Positions 26,974-40,595 of a stretch of DNA of 64,000 nucleotides are shown piece by piece (position 1 is the first letter of the stretch; every line of letters starts with the position of its first letter). This DNA is from Epiperipatus broadwayi (taxonomy: Eukaryota; Onychophora; Udeonychophora; Euonychophora; Peripatidae), in contig JAQFVV010000013.1 in assembly GCA_028023455.1 (NCBI GenBank), positions 14,024,258-14,088,257 of the forward strand, in the 5' to 3' direction. A program made the translations under genes and the position numbers. The notes under the pieces were generated by a model that had not been told where the DNA came from, did not search any database, and saw only the letters and a program-made list of their open reading frames with translations.

Positions 26974-27180
26974 GGGTGCTGTAGTTTCTTTGAGTTTGTC
27001 CTTTATGCTTCCATTTATGCTTGCCTCTATCTCATCTTCTGTACTTCTACTGCTATCTCCTATAATCTTTCTCTAATCTTAGTGTATTTCCTTTAATTTT
27101 GAACTCTCTATATTTTATCTCCCTCCAATTTGCTCCCTTCTTCTATTATCTTTTCTTTCATATTGCTATCCATTATTTAA

Positions 27181-28289
27181 TATTCAGGCTGACCTTATAA
27201 AATTTTATTTTAATTTTTCAATAATGGCTGACTTGCTATCCTCCCCTTTAAAAATTGTCTACACTTTCATTTTAAGACTCTGCCCTATATTTTATTTTAG
27301 TCCAAGATGCCTTTCTAACATAAAATTTATTACTAAAATATCAATAAAATAAATTAAAATTTGATTTACCATGCTTCTTTTTTTTGTTTGCAGAATTTAG
27401 TTTTATAATTACTATTATTATTATTACTATTAATCCGTGACTTTACAATTTTGTACACCAAGTAAGCGTATATATACTCAATTTGTCTTGACCAATTTTT
27501 TTTGTTTGCTCATTCTAATCTTCAAATCACATAATAAAATTTACAATTTGTAGCTTTAAAAAAAATTTTTTTCCTCTTCCTCTGATAGCACATTTATATG
27601 AAGATAATTTTACTTTATCCTAATTGCCCCAGGTGTCAGCTACCAGTAGGTGAGATATACATATATGATATCATAACTAATAAGTCATAACCTACTCTGT
27701 GAATTTTATAATTAAATTTTGCTATATAGCCATAATGTAGAAAAAATTTGTATATATATATAACTATGACATGAAAAAAATAATCATATATAGCTAACTA
27801 TCTCTTCAGGGGTGGAAATAATTAACAAGCCCCATGATTGGGCATACAAACCTGGGGGAAAATTTTTTACTATGTAATAATCATATCTGTACATTCACAC
27901 ACCAAAATCCAGTTTTAGAAAATCATCCTAAAGCTGATCGAGATGAAGGTGTGGAGACCTCGAATCCAATCTCACCCCAGTTACTTTACTAATGCTGAGA
28001 TTTACCACCTTATAGATGACATATATGAGAATACACATATCTTTTCAATTCATGTGCTGGCAGTAGAACAACAGTGGAGCATGAGACTAAATTTATTAAA
28101 CTAACACATTCACAAAGTATAGTTATATAAATTCCAAATTAAGTATAGTTATATAGAGATATGACCTACAAACAGATATCAATAAATTTAGTTGTGATTC
28201 TTAAATAATAATGAATAATTAAATTTAAGAAAATAAAATAAAATAATTTTAAATGAAACATAAGGTTATCTCACTCACAGGCCAGTACA
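27181..28289. other. AT-rich DNA without recognisable genes
   Basis: No coding or repeat feature supported. Confidence 0.45.
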
Positions 28290-30630
28290 ATGTTTAGGGG
28301 TTACACATTGTCCAAGGTAAATATTTATTACATTTTTGGATGTTTATTTACTATTAATCCATGATTAACTATGCCTCAATTATGCTATACTATAGAGTAC
28401 TAGATTTGCATTAGTTAGTTTGCAGAGATGATTTTTATGAATTGCATCTAATTTTATCATTTAATGAGCTATGCATTTCTATATAGATAATAGACTTATG
28501 AAACTAGATTCAAGTTTAGATCAACACTGAAATATTATTATGGAGGGATGAACTGGTGGTGAGTAGTATGACTCCAGATACTATGGCATTTATACAAATA
28601 TATAATCTGAGTCTGTGCATCTCGAATGCGTGCTTGATCATGGGATTCATTACCGAGTAATTGGTTCTTTTGGATCGTACTACTTGCTGTGAATATGAGA
28701 CATTTAGTTCAGGTGATCAGAACAGCTTACAAATATCACCTGGATCCCTGTACTCCAGTCCTAAATAAAGATAATAGGGTGGTTCTTAAAACCAAAGCCC
28801 CTTTTAAAAAGAGAGCTGTCTGAACAATGAAATGAATTGACAGTAAACCAAGCTCATTTAATATATAAAGTAACAGCAAGGAGTAAAGGCATGTATGTGC
28901 TTCCTGAGAACACATTCTCCCTGCTGACTACAGCATTACATAACTAAAATTAAGATGCAAATCATTACTTTCATTCCATGAAACCACCACAAGCCAATTC
29001 ATAAAATAGCATCTATAATTATGTTACTAAAGGAATATAATAAATCTAGTTTATTAAGATATCTATATAAGCATTTATATAAAGTTAAGGAGAGATACAG
29101 CATATTTGGGAAACATTAAAAGATTAAATACTAATACTATGCTGTATTTTATCACATCTGCTAAATATTAACAAAATAGTTTATTTAAAGCAAATCCATT
29201 TTTAAGCATTTGTAACGGCTTAATTACATATATAGAATAAATTTTATATTTACTCTTTTTAGAAGGGAGTCTAATATGTGCATTAATAAACAAAGAATTA
29301 AACAAATATGAGAACATCTAATCATTTTTCACTAATTATTTTAAATATTAGCAAACTGTGTTCTGGATAAAACATAGCATAAACAATTACATAATTCAAC
29401 TAATATAGGCATAGACTTAATTTAAAAAAGAAAGAACAATAACTAAGTGAAAATTAGAATTTGGTTTTAATTTCTCATAGTTAAAGTTAAATTAGCCAAA
29501 ACTTACAAATTAAAATAAAACAAACTTTACATTTATTTTTAGTTTTAGAACTTAACATTTGGAGAGTTAAATAAATTAGTTTAATAAAGTGGCCATTTAT
29601 ATTAATTTAGTTAGCTTTAAGAGTTTATGTTTAGTTTAAAATACTTATTAAGATCTGCAGAATTCGGTTATCGATACACTTCTATGGTTAACTGCATGGT
29701 TGCTTGATCTTGGGTCGCATCCTCATTTCTTCAGCAACTGGGCTACTGGGTTTTATGCCTTCACATCTTGTAGATCAGTCTCTGGGAGATAGCAAATCTA
29801 TCACCCACTACTCAAAAGATGCATTATGAAATTTTAATACAACTTGTCAAAATTAAAACTTTCAATTTTTAGCTCAGAATGTTTTAGAATTATCATTCAA
29901 ATGCCTCAAAATGGATAATGTGAGTATATAACCTCCTCCCTTCTTCATCAACCACCCAAATTGTTTACCAGTTTTTGTTTCCAGATCTGTTTTTCTTATT
30001 CTTTGCCATATTTTTTTAATAAAATTAAAGATTCCTGCTGAGTTATTGATTCTCTTCCCTCTTTTTAAAGATGGTTCCTTTGATTTTGACCCAGGTTAAT
30101 TAATTTGCTTCCAGTTTGAAATCTATTTTGCTTCTAACTTTTAATTAGATCAAAATCCAGCAAACGGATTAATTTTAATTACATTATTTTTTTACAAAAA
30201 CAGATCTAAATCTCATAAGCATCTTACTCTACATGTAACACATTTAACTAAAATTTATGTTTATATGCCAAAATATAATAATTTCTATATTAACTTTATA
30301 ATAAAATTTAAGGTAAAACAAAATTTATAATGCTTTTAAATCTATAGCATTTTTCTCTTCTGCACATATGTAGGTTCTGGGTACACTTACAGCAAGGTTT
30401 ACTTTTTTTTAATAAATAATAATATATATGTGCATATATACTGATTTATTATACATATACATAAGTGTTGAATTAAATACACTATAATATATGCACACAC
30501 ATGATCATTATAATAAGTTTAAATTTAACCTGATATCTGTGGACTTGGGTATATAGCTAAAAAAATAAAGTACTACTACAGAATATAGTAAGTGAAACAG
30601 GATGATTAATAGATCTGACTGTTTCAGTAT
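28290..30630. repeat. Dispersed repeat, copy B2 (empty site)
   Basis: Second copy of the ~2.3 kb repeat at 20930-24302. It lacks the 1012-bp palindromic element: CATTAATAAACAAAGA runs straight into ATTAAACAAATATGAG at about 29281-29312. It therefore provides the pre-insertion sequence. Confidence 0.8.
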
Positions 30631-33600
30631 CATATGTAAATACATAAATCAACACATAAAGAAAGGAGGAAGAAGAAAATTGTATTAAACCAAAATGTGG
30701 AGTTTAAACCTGGTTTTGTAATCTTAAAAATTAATACTAGCTTTTTGAAACTTTTTATGAGTTAAATTAGGAATAAGCTAATATTAGAATTACCAGCTAT
30801 TTAAAAATTTAAAAAGCATGATAAACACTTGTTTAAACTTAAAATTATTATAATTTAAACTATAAATATAGTTTTACTTCTCAATATTATGTAACAAAAA
30901 ACACTTATTTATAATTGTTTAATATAAAAGAAAATATAAATATAAAAGTTTATTGGCTTAACGTTTTCGAGGATCCATGCCTCATATTCATAGCCTTCAT
31001 AAAATGTATAGTAAAATATATGCAAATATTCAAATAGCTAGTATTACATAGCCCATTTCTTCAAGATTTCGAAGCGTCTTCTATATTAAACAATTATAAA
31101 TTTAAGTTATGTAAATTTTACTTTACAGCTATGCATTCTATAAAATGCGGATACAATAACTTTTCTATGCAAGAAATTTGGCATTTACAAAGCACTAATA
31201 AAAAAATCTACTGATTAGAAAATTAAACTATATAATTTTTTTTAGATGTCTTGGTACAAAATTTGACTTGTCATTTAGCTGCCAAAGCTAAATGTCACAA
31301 TATATATATATATATATGTGTGTGTTTGCATGCATGTTAATTTTAATATTCTCATATTATTTCTGGTAGCCTCCATGTAGTAAAAATATGATAGCTAATA
31401 GCTGACATTTCAGTCACTAACAAGTACTTGCTCAGAGCTTCTTCTTTCTCAAATCATAAGAATGTGTGTGATGAGATATAAAATCGTTATTTTTTTCCTG
31501 GTTTATTTTATTCTCATTCTCAAATTCTATTGTTTGAGAAGTTTTAAAATTTTATCCTCCAAATATTGTTACTTTTCTTCAATTCATATTTTTTATTTAT
31601 GATCTTAAATCTTTTAAAAATCTCTATACCTTTTTTTAATTCTCTGGTCATATTGTTCAATTTTTGCCAGAATATGTGTTTTATTAAAATTGATGTCATA
31701 GTTAGTTAATTTAATGTCTGAATAAATGACTGATGAAGTGGATTTTCCCAGAACTGTTAAAACATGTTATCCTTTTTTATGTTTATTTTACAATCGTTCT
31801 TCCAATGTATGAATAGTAGTCACCTGTTTTTTTTTTAAAAAAACATTTATTGACATGGATTGCTATCTATTTATAGAGCATGAGTGGAAGAATAGTTTTT
31901 TCCCATTTAATTTACATATATCAAATGTTATTTAATAATTATATATATATATTACTATACATTAACAGTTTACTTCATACTTTACAACAGTATGAATAAA
32001 AATAAGATTTGTACCAGCATAAAAGGAAAAAATTAATTGTTGTTACACTTTTATAAATGAACCCCTACTCGAATTTTTTTTATAAATTTTTGAACACTAA
32101 AGCCATTCAGTTTTTTTAAATATATTTATTTTATTGTTAAGTGGATATAAGAAAGCAGGTTTAGTTTTTTCCATTAAAAAAATGGAAAATGAAATAGTGA
32201 TACATCTTTCAAAAACAAGAAGAGCAAAGAAACAATCAATTAATTTAAAAATAAATAGAAAGATAAAAAATAAATTTTAATTTAGCAACTTTAATACGTT
32301 ATTTTCTTTTGCATTTAAATATCTGTCAAATGAACTAAGAATATGAACTTTAAAAAAACACTTTTATTAACTTTATTATTTTTAACTTATCCTTTTAAAA
32401 TTATGAATAGCAAATATAATTAATAAGTTCTTAATTTGTTCTGTGTTATTTGAAAATCATCAGTAAAATTCATGTTTAATTTAATAAGTACATTGGTAAG
32501 GACAATAAAAATTGTATCAATACAATATGCATATGCTTGTTAATTAATATAAATACGTATATGGCATATAAATGAAATACAATATAGATAGTGTACATAC
32601 AGACTTTATAAAAATAATAATAAAGCAAGAATGGCTTTTGTCAATCCCAAGATCTGCTTGGCATTTTTAGAAGTAAAATTCATTGGGTTGGTCTTCTTTC
32701 AATTATCCAGCTGGCGACAGACTTTTTCTTTTTAATATTGTCAGTAGGCCTTTCCTGTTTTGATTGTAAAAAATAAACCTCTTTTATATTCCAAGTCCCT
32801 GTTCTCTAGAATTGACCTATGTTTTGCTTGTTTATCTAGCTTGTTACTGGGAAAAGAATTATGTTAATCTGCTTATTATTTTTTGTAAATGGATTAGCTT
32901 TTTGACAATTAACTTTTTTATCTACATGGCTTCAATATATATGTGTAATATATTTCAGTTTTTTTGCATATATAATTTATCTGTGTTATATATTTATATA
33001 TATGCACATACAAAACTGCATATTGTTTGTTTTTATTGTATATATCACAAAGATGTACATAGCTAAAATGTATTTTTTATACACAGTATATGTACAATAT
33101 ATGATTTATACATGAGAATTGCAATTTGTGTTTTTTAATATTTAAGAATAAACTTTTTATACAAATTTTTAGAGGCACAAATCTCAAAAATTAAAATAAA
33201 ATAAATCAATAGGTTTAAACCTATTCTATTATAAACCTTGTAAATATAGAATCAATCAGTCTTTTAAAATCAAATTATTTATGATTAATAGTTTTCCTTT
33301 TATTGTAAAAATATATATATACAATTAAATTTATTGGCAAGCGTATAACTATATTGTATTTTAAAGTTATTTAACAATTTTAAATAAAATTTTCTCTATT
33401 ATTATCTGAAATAATAAAATTAAATTCATTCCAAATTATTTATATTATATTTTATAAGTTCACATATATAGGGACAAATAACAGAATTATTATTTACTTA
33501 CTAGACTTCTAATTCTCAAACCAGTCCTGTATGAAGCCTGAATTGACAATAGACAAATAGAATTATGTTACCAAAGAATAAAGCAAATCTTCACAATTCA

Positions 33601-33749
33601 CATGGTTTATTCACAAGCACAACACTTACTTATCAGTTGTGCCAGAATTATAACACGTTTTATATAAAAAAATGTAACTGTTGCAAATAATATTTAAACA
33701 AATCCCAATTATATATCTCAATATGAAAGATTAAAATTCTTCAAGTAAA
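30631..33749. other. AT-rich DNA, one possible PLE end
   Basis: Apart from the motif at 30955-30995 I see no gene or repeat. The 84-codon frame at 32812-33066 is Ile/Tyr/Phe-rich and not supported. Confidence 0.45.
30955..30995 (-). other. PLE terminal-repeat-like motif
   Basis: The minus strand reads ATGAGG, a short GG-CATGGAT-CC hairpin, then TCGAAAACGTTAAGCCAATAAA. A hairpin, GAAAACGTT and a nearby AATAAA is the pattern of PLE 3' regions. No GIY-YIG coding sequence is preserved next to it. The hammerhead box is not intact. Confidence 0.25.
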
Positions 33750-34243
33750 TTGTTGTACATGTATAAAGTGTGACAACCAGAGCAGAAAAATTCAAAAAAT
33801 ATTAAACATTAGGATTATCTTATCAAGCATTTTTGGCAATATATTGGAATTGAATGGTTAATATTCCAGTGCATGCTCACCAAGCCTCTTTCAATGTCCT
33901 CTTTCTCTCGTCCAATTCATTACAAACAGTACTGATATTCTGAGGATAAAACTTATGCTCACAAATATTTTCATGATTTGAAAAAAGGAATTAACTCTAA
34001 ATCAATTTTAGATTTTTTATATTGATAAATGTGCTGTTGCAATCATGTTAATATATTAGCCTTAATTTCACCATAATAAATAGCATTACAACCAATTTCT
34101 CTGCAGGCAATTGAATAAACCACTTCATACTTATTCATTTCATCCATACTATTCTTTAAATTATTTATTAGTCTATTTAAACAAAAAAGGTGATGGGAAA
34201 CCTATATTATAATCTTTATCAATTATACTTTTTAACTTCATAC

Positions 34244-34468
34244 TTATAGATGGCACCTAAGCCAATGAAATCCACTTTTTATTTTATTTTTTACATCCAT
34301 GTTAGATTTAAACTTCGCTTTATTATAAAACAACCTCAATTGCTTGTGTAATGTAGTTTTTTGTACCCCATGCTTGTTAAGCATATATTTCTCAATATTC
34401 CTTTTACTATCAGCCTCAAATTTAAAAAGATACAAATTGCAATACAAAAGACATTTAAATCCAGACAT
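34244..34468 (-). pseudogene. PLE-1 linker between RT and endonuclease (M1)
   Basis: Contains GFKCLLYCNLYLFKFEAD, KRNIEKYM and KTTLHKQLRLFYNKAKFK. The same order appears at 49134-49325 and 51490-51680 on the + strand and at 36780-36960 in copy M2. The segment lies between the RT YVDD region and GIY-YIG. I recognise no domain in it beyond its PLE context. Confidence 0.5.
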
Positions 34469-35173
34469 TTTATAATTTAAAGAAATATTTTATGATGGGT
34501 GTAAAAAACCCTTACATTTAATTGTTTAACAATCATTTTATACCCAAAGGCATTTCAGAAACTATATATACTCACATTTAAATATTTTAAAACTCCATCA
34601 TTTTCAAACTCCATAGTTCATGACAAACCAGAATTCATATTTAACTTACATTCTCTATCATATCTTTTGATCCATACACAAAACATCAACATATCTTCTA
34701 TACACTAAATCACAATTATTTCTTATAAATGGCTCTTTTATATATTTTTCTATTACCAAAATGTACAAACTACACACACTATACCACTTACTGCCAACCC
34801 CATTGGCCATCCATTCTTCATTTGATAATAATCCTTTTCATATCTTGCAGTAATATCACCATTAATCCATTCCAACACTTCCATAATAAATCTGGCTTTA
34901 CAAATATCTATATTATAATCTAACAAAAGTTTTTTAAATTATATTTCTTGATTTATTATGGTCCACCCATCCATATAACTCACATACATATAAGGCCATA
35001 TAAAAATTTCTAACCACCTTAGCAGATTTCAATATCTGAACAAATTCAAACATAGATTTAATTGTAAATTTTCCAAATCCTATCAACTCCTGTAAGGGCA
35101 CTTTGGAACCAATTGCAATGTTTTCTAATAATAACACTCAAAATCCATCATTAATTTTAATGGAGCATTCTCT

Positions 35174-35575
35174 TTATGAACTTTTAACATTTGTACATAA
35201 ACATAGAACAATTGCAGCTGATGGATAAATTCTCAGATATTCATCTCTCCTAAATATTTTACCAATATATGGATGCAAAACATTACAAACAAACTTGTCC
35301 TTGCCCATTTTTAACTTATAATTATCCACTTTTTCAAATTTTAAATTAACAATTTGCCATGAAATTTTTTCTTTATATATATATATATGTCCATCCATTA
35401 ACACAAACCTATTGCCTTTATTTTTCTTTATACTAATAAAATTTTTCTCTTTCAACAGCAAGCTGAAGTTATTAATTATTTTATAACAACCCTTACTCTT
35501 TTCAAAATAATAATTCTCCATTAATAATGGAGAAATTTGTTTAATTATATCTTCCTTCTCAGAAAATTCATACAC
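35174..35575 (-). pseudogene. PLE-1 RT N-terminal block (M1)
   Basis: A 133-codon frame. NKGNRFVLMDGHIY corresponds to the conserved PLE block usually written as (A)DKGN.VVVMD...Y, the N-terminal RT signature of this class. It is followed by KFVCNVLHPYIGKIF and YLRIYPSAAIV. The same frame occurs in the + copy near 50420-50760. Divergence from the usual ADKGN (here NKGN) marks PLE-1 as an unusual PLE lineage. The frame ends at a stop before the palm. Confidence 0.6.
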
Positions 35576-35725
35576 TGTCTTAATATCTGCAATAATCTCT
35601 ATATTCAGATCTTTCCATCCACCAACAACAAATCTAGGACCATAAATCTAATAAAGATTTAAATTCCATTGACAAATTTACATTTGATAAATTTAAAAAA
35701 TTATCTTGCATTTCATTATAAATTA

Positions 35726-36046
35726 TTACATTGTGTTTCTCACTAAAGTCTTAAATTTATTATCAAATTTACACTGTAAAAACATTTGTAATCCTTTACA
35801 TCTATTAACTATATCATCTGATATCAAATAAGGGTCTAACATTTTTCTTTTCCTTGCAATATGTAAGTATAATTGTTTTTTACAATATTTTACAATAAAC
35901 ATTAATACATTCAAATAAACATTAATAATATCATGCTCATTAAACTTCAAAGCTTCTTTCCTCCTATGAATATACAGATTAATAACCACATTACAACAGT
36001 TCATAAAAATTTTATACTTCATGCACTTCTTTAAGAAGTTAACCAC
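35726..36046 (-). pseudogene. PLE-1 N-terminal region (M1)
   Basis: A 106-codon frame with FLKKCMKYKIFMNCCNVVIN and IHRRKEALKF. It aligns in order with 49920-50177 on the other strand (FLKKCMKLEVFLNCYNVVIN and IHRKKEAMGL). It is the region upstream of the RT; no function is assigned. The preceding stretch to ~36165 is 5' UTR-like and AT-rich. Confidence 0.5.
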
Positions 36047-36165
36047 TTTCTAATTTTAGCAATCTCCTTAAAATAACTTGAAGACCATATCTCTAATCAT
36101 ATTAATAATTCATAGTTATACTATTAAATAATAAATAAATAACATAATAACTCTGTTAAATAATA

Positions 36166-37710
36166 TAAATTATTGTACATGTATAAATTGTGACAACCAG
36201 AGCAGAAAAATTCAAAAAATATTAAACACTGATATTATTTTGCTAAACACTTTCAGTACTATGTACCAGACTCATGGCAATATGTTGGAACTGAACAGTT
36301 AATGTTCCAGTGTGTGCCCAGTGAAAAACTAGTGTTAAACTGATTGATAATATTATTTGATGTAGCAATAAACCAGTCTCTTTCAACTTTTTCTTTCTAT
36401 CATTTGATTCATTACAAGCAGTACTGATCTTTTGAGAATAAAACTCATGCCCACAAATATTTTCATGATTTAAAAAAACAGAATTAACTTGTGACCAATT
36501 TTAGATTTTTTATATTGATAAACATGCTGTTGCAATCACATTAGTACATTAGCCTTCATTTCACCGTAATAAAAAGCATAACAAACTATTTATCTGCAAA
36601 CAACTGAATAAACCACTTTGTACTTATTCATTTCTTCTATACTATCATTTGAATTACTTATTAGTCTACTTAAACATAAAGATAATCAGAATCCTATATT
36701 ATAATCTTTATCAATTATCCTTTTTAACTTTTATACTTATAGATGGCACACAAGCCAAAGAAATCCATTTTTTATCTATTTTATTTTACATCCACTTTAT
36801 GTTTAAACTTCAGTTAATTATAAAACAAACTCAATTGCCTGTGTAATATATTTTTCTTGTATACCACACTTATTAGCTCACCAATATATCTCTCAATATT
36901 TCTTTTTCTATCTGCCTCAGATTTATAAAAATACAAATTGCGATATGAAAACATTTAAATCCAGCCATTTTATAATTTAATGGAAAATTCAATGATGAGT
37001 GTATAAATTCCCTTACATTTAATGATTTAACAAGCATTTTATACTCAAAGACATTTACAGAATCTATGTATATCCACATCTAAATATTTTAAAACTCCAT
37101 CATTTTCACATTTTATTTTCCATGACAAACCAGAATTCACATTTAACTTATCAAACATATTCACTATCATATCTTTTGATCCATACACATAAATGTCATC
37201 AACATATATTTTATAAATTAAATCATAATTACTTTTTATAAATGGTTTAAAATATATTTTTCCATTATCAAAACATACAAAATGCACACTATAACACTTA
37301 CTATCAACCCCATTGGCCACCCATTCTTCATTTTCTAATAATTCTTCATATATCTAGCAGTAATATCACCATTAATCCATTCCAACACTTCAATAATAAA
37401 TCTGGCTTTATAAATGTCTACATTATAATCTATCAAAGTTTTTTAATTATATTTATCAATTTATTACAGTCCACTAAGCCATATAACTCACATTCAGCCA
37501 ATCAAGTCATATAAAAATTGCTAACCATATGTCAGACTTCATTATCTGAACAAATTTAAATGTAGATTTAATTATAAATTTGTCAAATTCTATCAACTCC
37601 TGTAACCACTTTGCAACCAATTGAGACAATTTCTGATAATAACAACCCCCAAAATCCATCATTAATGAAGCATTCTCTTTATGAACACTAATATTTGCAA
37701 ATAAACATAA
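36166..37710 (-). mobile_element. PLE-1 copy M2 (5'-truncated)
   Basis: A second leftward PLE-1 copy directly upstream of M1 in its own orientation, giving the tandem partial-plus-full arrangement usual for PLEs. It starts within the RT at the head-to-head junction (37710) and ends with the shared 3' terminus near 36170. Confidence 0.7.
37045..37320 (-). pseudogene. PLE-1 RT palm with YVDD (M2)
   Basis: A 91-codon frame with YKIYVDDIYVYGSKDMIV and then NSGLSWKIKCENDGVLKYLDVDI. YVDD is the RT catalytic motif (two metal-binding Asp). The FEND..LKYLDV block matches the strand that follows it in PLE RTs (E.(D/N)....FLDV). Upstream residues corresponding to the G.P.SG block are present but broken. 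This is the best-preserved palm region among the leftward copies. Confidence 0.65.
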
Positions 37711-37885
37711 TAAATCAAAAAATATAATTTAAAAACTTTTGTTAGATTATAGTGTAGATGTTTGGAAAGCCAGATTTATAATGGAAGTGTTGGAATGGAT
37801 TAATGTTGATATTACTACAAAATATGAGGATTATTATTGAATGAAAAATGGTTGGCCAATCAGGTTGGCAGTAAATGGTATAGTG
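37711..37885 (+). pseudogene. PLE-1 copy P1, first segment
   Basis: Rightward PLE-1 sequence begins at the junction and matches 51030-51190 of copy P2 (for example GGCAGTAAATGGTATAGTG against GGCAGTGAGTGGTATAGTG). It is cut at 37885 by the hAT element and resumes at 40596. Confidence 0.7.
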
Positions 37886-40595
37886 CAGACATGTCCAACA
37901 GTTTTTTCCCATGGGCCAGATTAGAAAGAAAAATTTTTTCATGGGCCAGATGAAATATTAAAAGTAAAAAATTTTAAATACAAAAACGATTCATTTAAGT
38001 AAACAAAATTTGATTATGTAATTTGTTTATGAATAAATGTAAGTAATTTAGTACAACAAATTATAAGTAATTTAGTACAACAAATTAACAAAAACCTAAT
38101 GTGATGTGTTGAGATGCTTTGCATTGCCTATTACTTTTTTAATATCTAATAGTAGCTATTCTTAACACAGTCTCTCAATGTAAATCATTCAATCTTGATT
38201 TTGTTGTACTTTTATTTAGATTCATTAAAGAAAAAGTTTAATTACAAATATAAGTTGACCTGAAGATTACTAAATATTCCTTGGCAAGTTTTTTTAATTT
38301 TTCATATTGTCCATCATTCAATTGCTTATAAAAATTGCACAAATTTTCTTTCTCTTCTCAATATTTTTCATGTAATAATTCATCAGATTGTAAATTCATT
38401 ATTTGTAATTGTATAGCAACAGAAACGTCATCTACATGTACAGAAAATGGATTTTTGATAATAGATAAAATTTTATCAATTTTCTTAAAGCAATCAATCT
38501 GTTATTAGTGCAAGGATATTGTTATTAAATTCTTGAACATTTTCTCTTGAAATATTTAATGATACAGTCTCTAACATTGGAAAATGATTAAATTGGCATT
38601 TAGCCACATTTCTAGAAAAAAAACTAAGCTACCTTTGAAAAAATTTTAACCGTTGTATTAAATCATGAACATATAATTTTTTACCCTGTAAACATACATT
38701 AAATTCTTTGAAATGTGTGAGAATATCCAAAGAAAATGTTAAATCACAAATCCAATTTGGTTCTGATCTTCATTTTCTTTAAGTGTCAAAAATATTTTTA
38801 TTTCCTCTTGAAGATTTAACACATCTTAAAACTTTTCCCAAGCTTAACCAATGAATTTTATTGTGATATAATACATCTATATAACTAGTATTTACTTCTT
38901 CAAGAAGTCCAATAAATTGTCTGTGTTTTAATCCTTTTGATAGAAGGAAATTCACTAATTTCACAACTATGTTTGTAACATGATCGATTTTTAAAATATT
39001 TTCCCATAATTCATGTTGGTGAATAATGCAGGGTATAGGTATAATCTTAGGATCTGGATCAATTTCAGAAATTCTGTCTTCAATTTATTTTATGAGACTA
39101 GTATTTTTTCTAATCATATTTGGTGATCCATCTATTGTTACATTCACCAATTTTTTCCAGTCAATATTGTATTTAAAAAAAACATTTTTCAACTTCTCAG
39201 AAAAGATCTTCTCCCTTTGTTGTGTATTTCATAGGAATAATTGACAAAAGTTCTTCCAAAATTTGAAAATCTTCAGTGATAGTGCTAATAAAAAATAATA
39301 ACTGAGCAGTATCCTATACATCGCAACTTTCATCAAGAGTTATTGCATAAAAATGGGCAAATTCTAAATTATTTAGTAACTGATCATTAAAATTAGAATT
39401 CATATTTTCTATTCTTCAGGCAATAGTTTGCTAAGACAGGTTTATATTTTCAATTTTATGATTAGCTTCTGGACACATTACATCACAAACATCCAACATG
39501 CACTTTTTTACAAATTCTCCTTCAGCAAAAGGTTTTCCACTTTGAGCAATCTATTTTGCTACTAGAAAACTTGCTTCAGTAGTAGATTCTTGTAATTGAT
39601 TTTGCTGTGTAAATACATTTTGCTACAGGGTCAATTTTACTATGAGATCTGCAGCTTATTTTTTCTGCATTCTTCATTTAAATTTTGTGTGTAACCTGCA
39701 TGTTTTATTTCAAAATGTCTTTTCAAGTTGTATTCTTTAAAAATAGCTACACTTGAATTGCAAATAAGACAAACTGCCTTATTATTGTACATAGAAAAAA
39801 TATTTCCACCCCTATTCATCATTAAATATACGGCATTCAAGTTCAATTTTTCATTTTCTGGAAGACATCCCTAGAGTGAAACATTTTTTTAATATACAAT
39901 AATTTTTTAATAAAAATATAATTACATAGTATAAATATCCAAACTGTATTGCAATCAATTGAAACAATATTTAATTAATAAAATGAGCTTGAAGGGGTAA
40001 TATCACAAATAAAACAATTACTTTGTTTTACAAACAGCCTTAACACATTTTCAGTTATCAACTGCAGCTATTGTCTATGCTACATTGCCACTTGATTCAG
40101 CACACTTGGCCACAAAAGTAACGAATTGCTTGACCTTGGGTGCACACTGGCAAACTCTGCCTACAAGAATGTGTTTTTCACATTGCCACTAAATGTTAAA
40201 CAGTTCATATCAAGTACAGATGAGTACAAAAGTTGTAAATTTTTATAATGGAATTTTTTTAAAAAATAAAGAAGTATCACAAATCCATCTGACCAATTAT
40301 TAAAAGTTAACCCTAAATTAGTTACATACTGAATTCTTTTCCATGTATCACTATTTTTTTAAAAAACCTTGATTTCCAATAATCAAAGATGCTTCTGCTT
40401 CTGAGTAGCTGAGATTTTAACTTTCATTGTTGTACAGTGATTAGATATTGTAGTTTATATATAATGATTTAAAAGTACCACTTATTTCATTTCCACAGTG
40501 CATCATGCAGAGAGTATTAAAAATTTAATTGCAGGCTGCATAAACTCATTACACAGGCCAGATCTGGCCCACAGGTCATATGTTGGCCATGCCTG
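37886..40595 (-). mobile_element. hAT transposon inserted in PLE-1
   Basis: Terminal inverted repeats begin CAGACATGTCCAAC (left) and, on the complement of the right end, CAGGCATGGCCAAC, with a second shared block GGGCCAGAT. Flanking 8-mers GTATAGTG (37878-37885) and CAATAATG (40596-40603) match at 5 of 8 positions, as a decayed 8-bp hAT target duplication would. The uninterrupted paralog at 51183-51200 (GGTATAGTGTGTAGTTTG) confirms the insertion point. Confidence 0.8.
38250..39860 (-). pseudogene. hAT transposase, GTF2IRD2/ZBED-like
   Basis: Reading leftward, an N-terminal BED-like zinc finger (39846-39640) has CLICNSSVAIFKEYNLKRH...H, which closely resembles the hAT-derived part of GTF2IRD2-type proteins. 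Next come EFAHFYAITLDESCDV, NVTIDGSPNM and CIIHQHELW (the hAT catalytic core region), HWLSLGKVLRCV (38779-38964), and a C-terminal dimerisation block (...SLMNLNKSTTKSRLND..., about 38180-38260). Multiple stops interrupt it, so it cannot encode a full transposase. The family normally acts in the nucleus by cut-and-paste. Confidence 0.75.

Larger units (their letters stand above)
24590..27180 (-). mobile_element. LTR-retrotransposon remnant (gag and protease)
   Basis: Read leftward, the order is a Lys/Glu-rich N-terminal region (26973-26234), a capsid-like region broken by stops (about 26000-25400) and a retropepsin-like domain (25234-24890). That order is gag then protease, as in Gypsy-type elements. 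No RT, integrase or LTR pair was found, so the element is incomplete and old. It is less AT-rich than its flanks. Confidence 0.55.
33750..36165 (-). mobile_element. PLE-1 copy M1 (near full length, degenerate)
   Basis: Leftward PLE-1 copy corresponding along its whole length to the rightward copy at 49895-52270. The order from its 5' side is an N-terminal region (36046-35726), the DKG-like RT block (35575-35174), RT palm (34.7-35.1 kb), thumb/linker (34468-34244) and GIY-YIG (about 34140-33900). The 3' end carries the TACATGTA...TTGTCACA sequence common to all PLE-1 copies. Many stops and frameshifts. Confidence 0.7.

Noticed and set aside
26831-27096. Two hydrophobic plus-strand frames
   Set aside because: Antisense of a purine-rich tract; look like membrane proteins only because of composition.
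32812-33066. 84-codon Ile/Tyr/Cys frame
   Set aside because: No motif, typical chance frame in AT-rich DNA.
37742-37942. Minus-strand 66-codon frame
   Set aside because: Antisense of the PLE-1 P1 segment crossing into the hAT terminal repeat.
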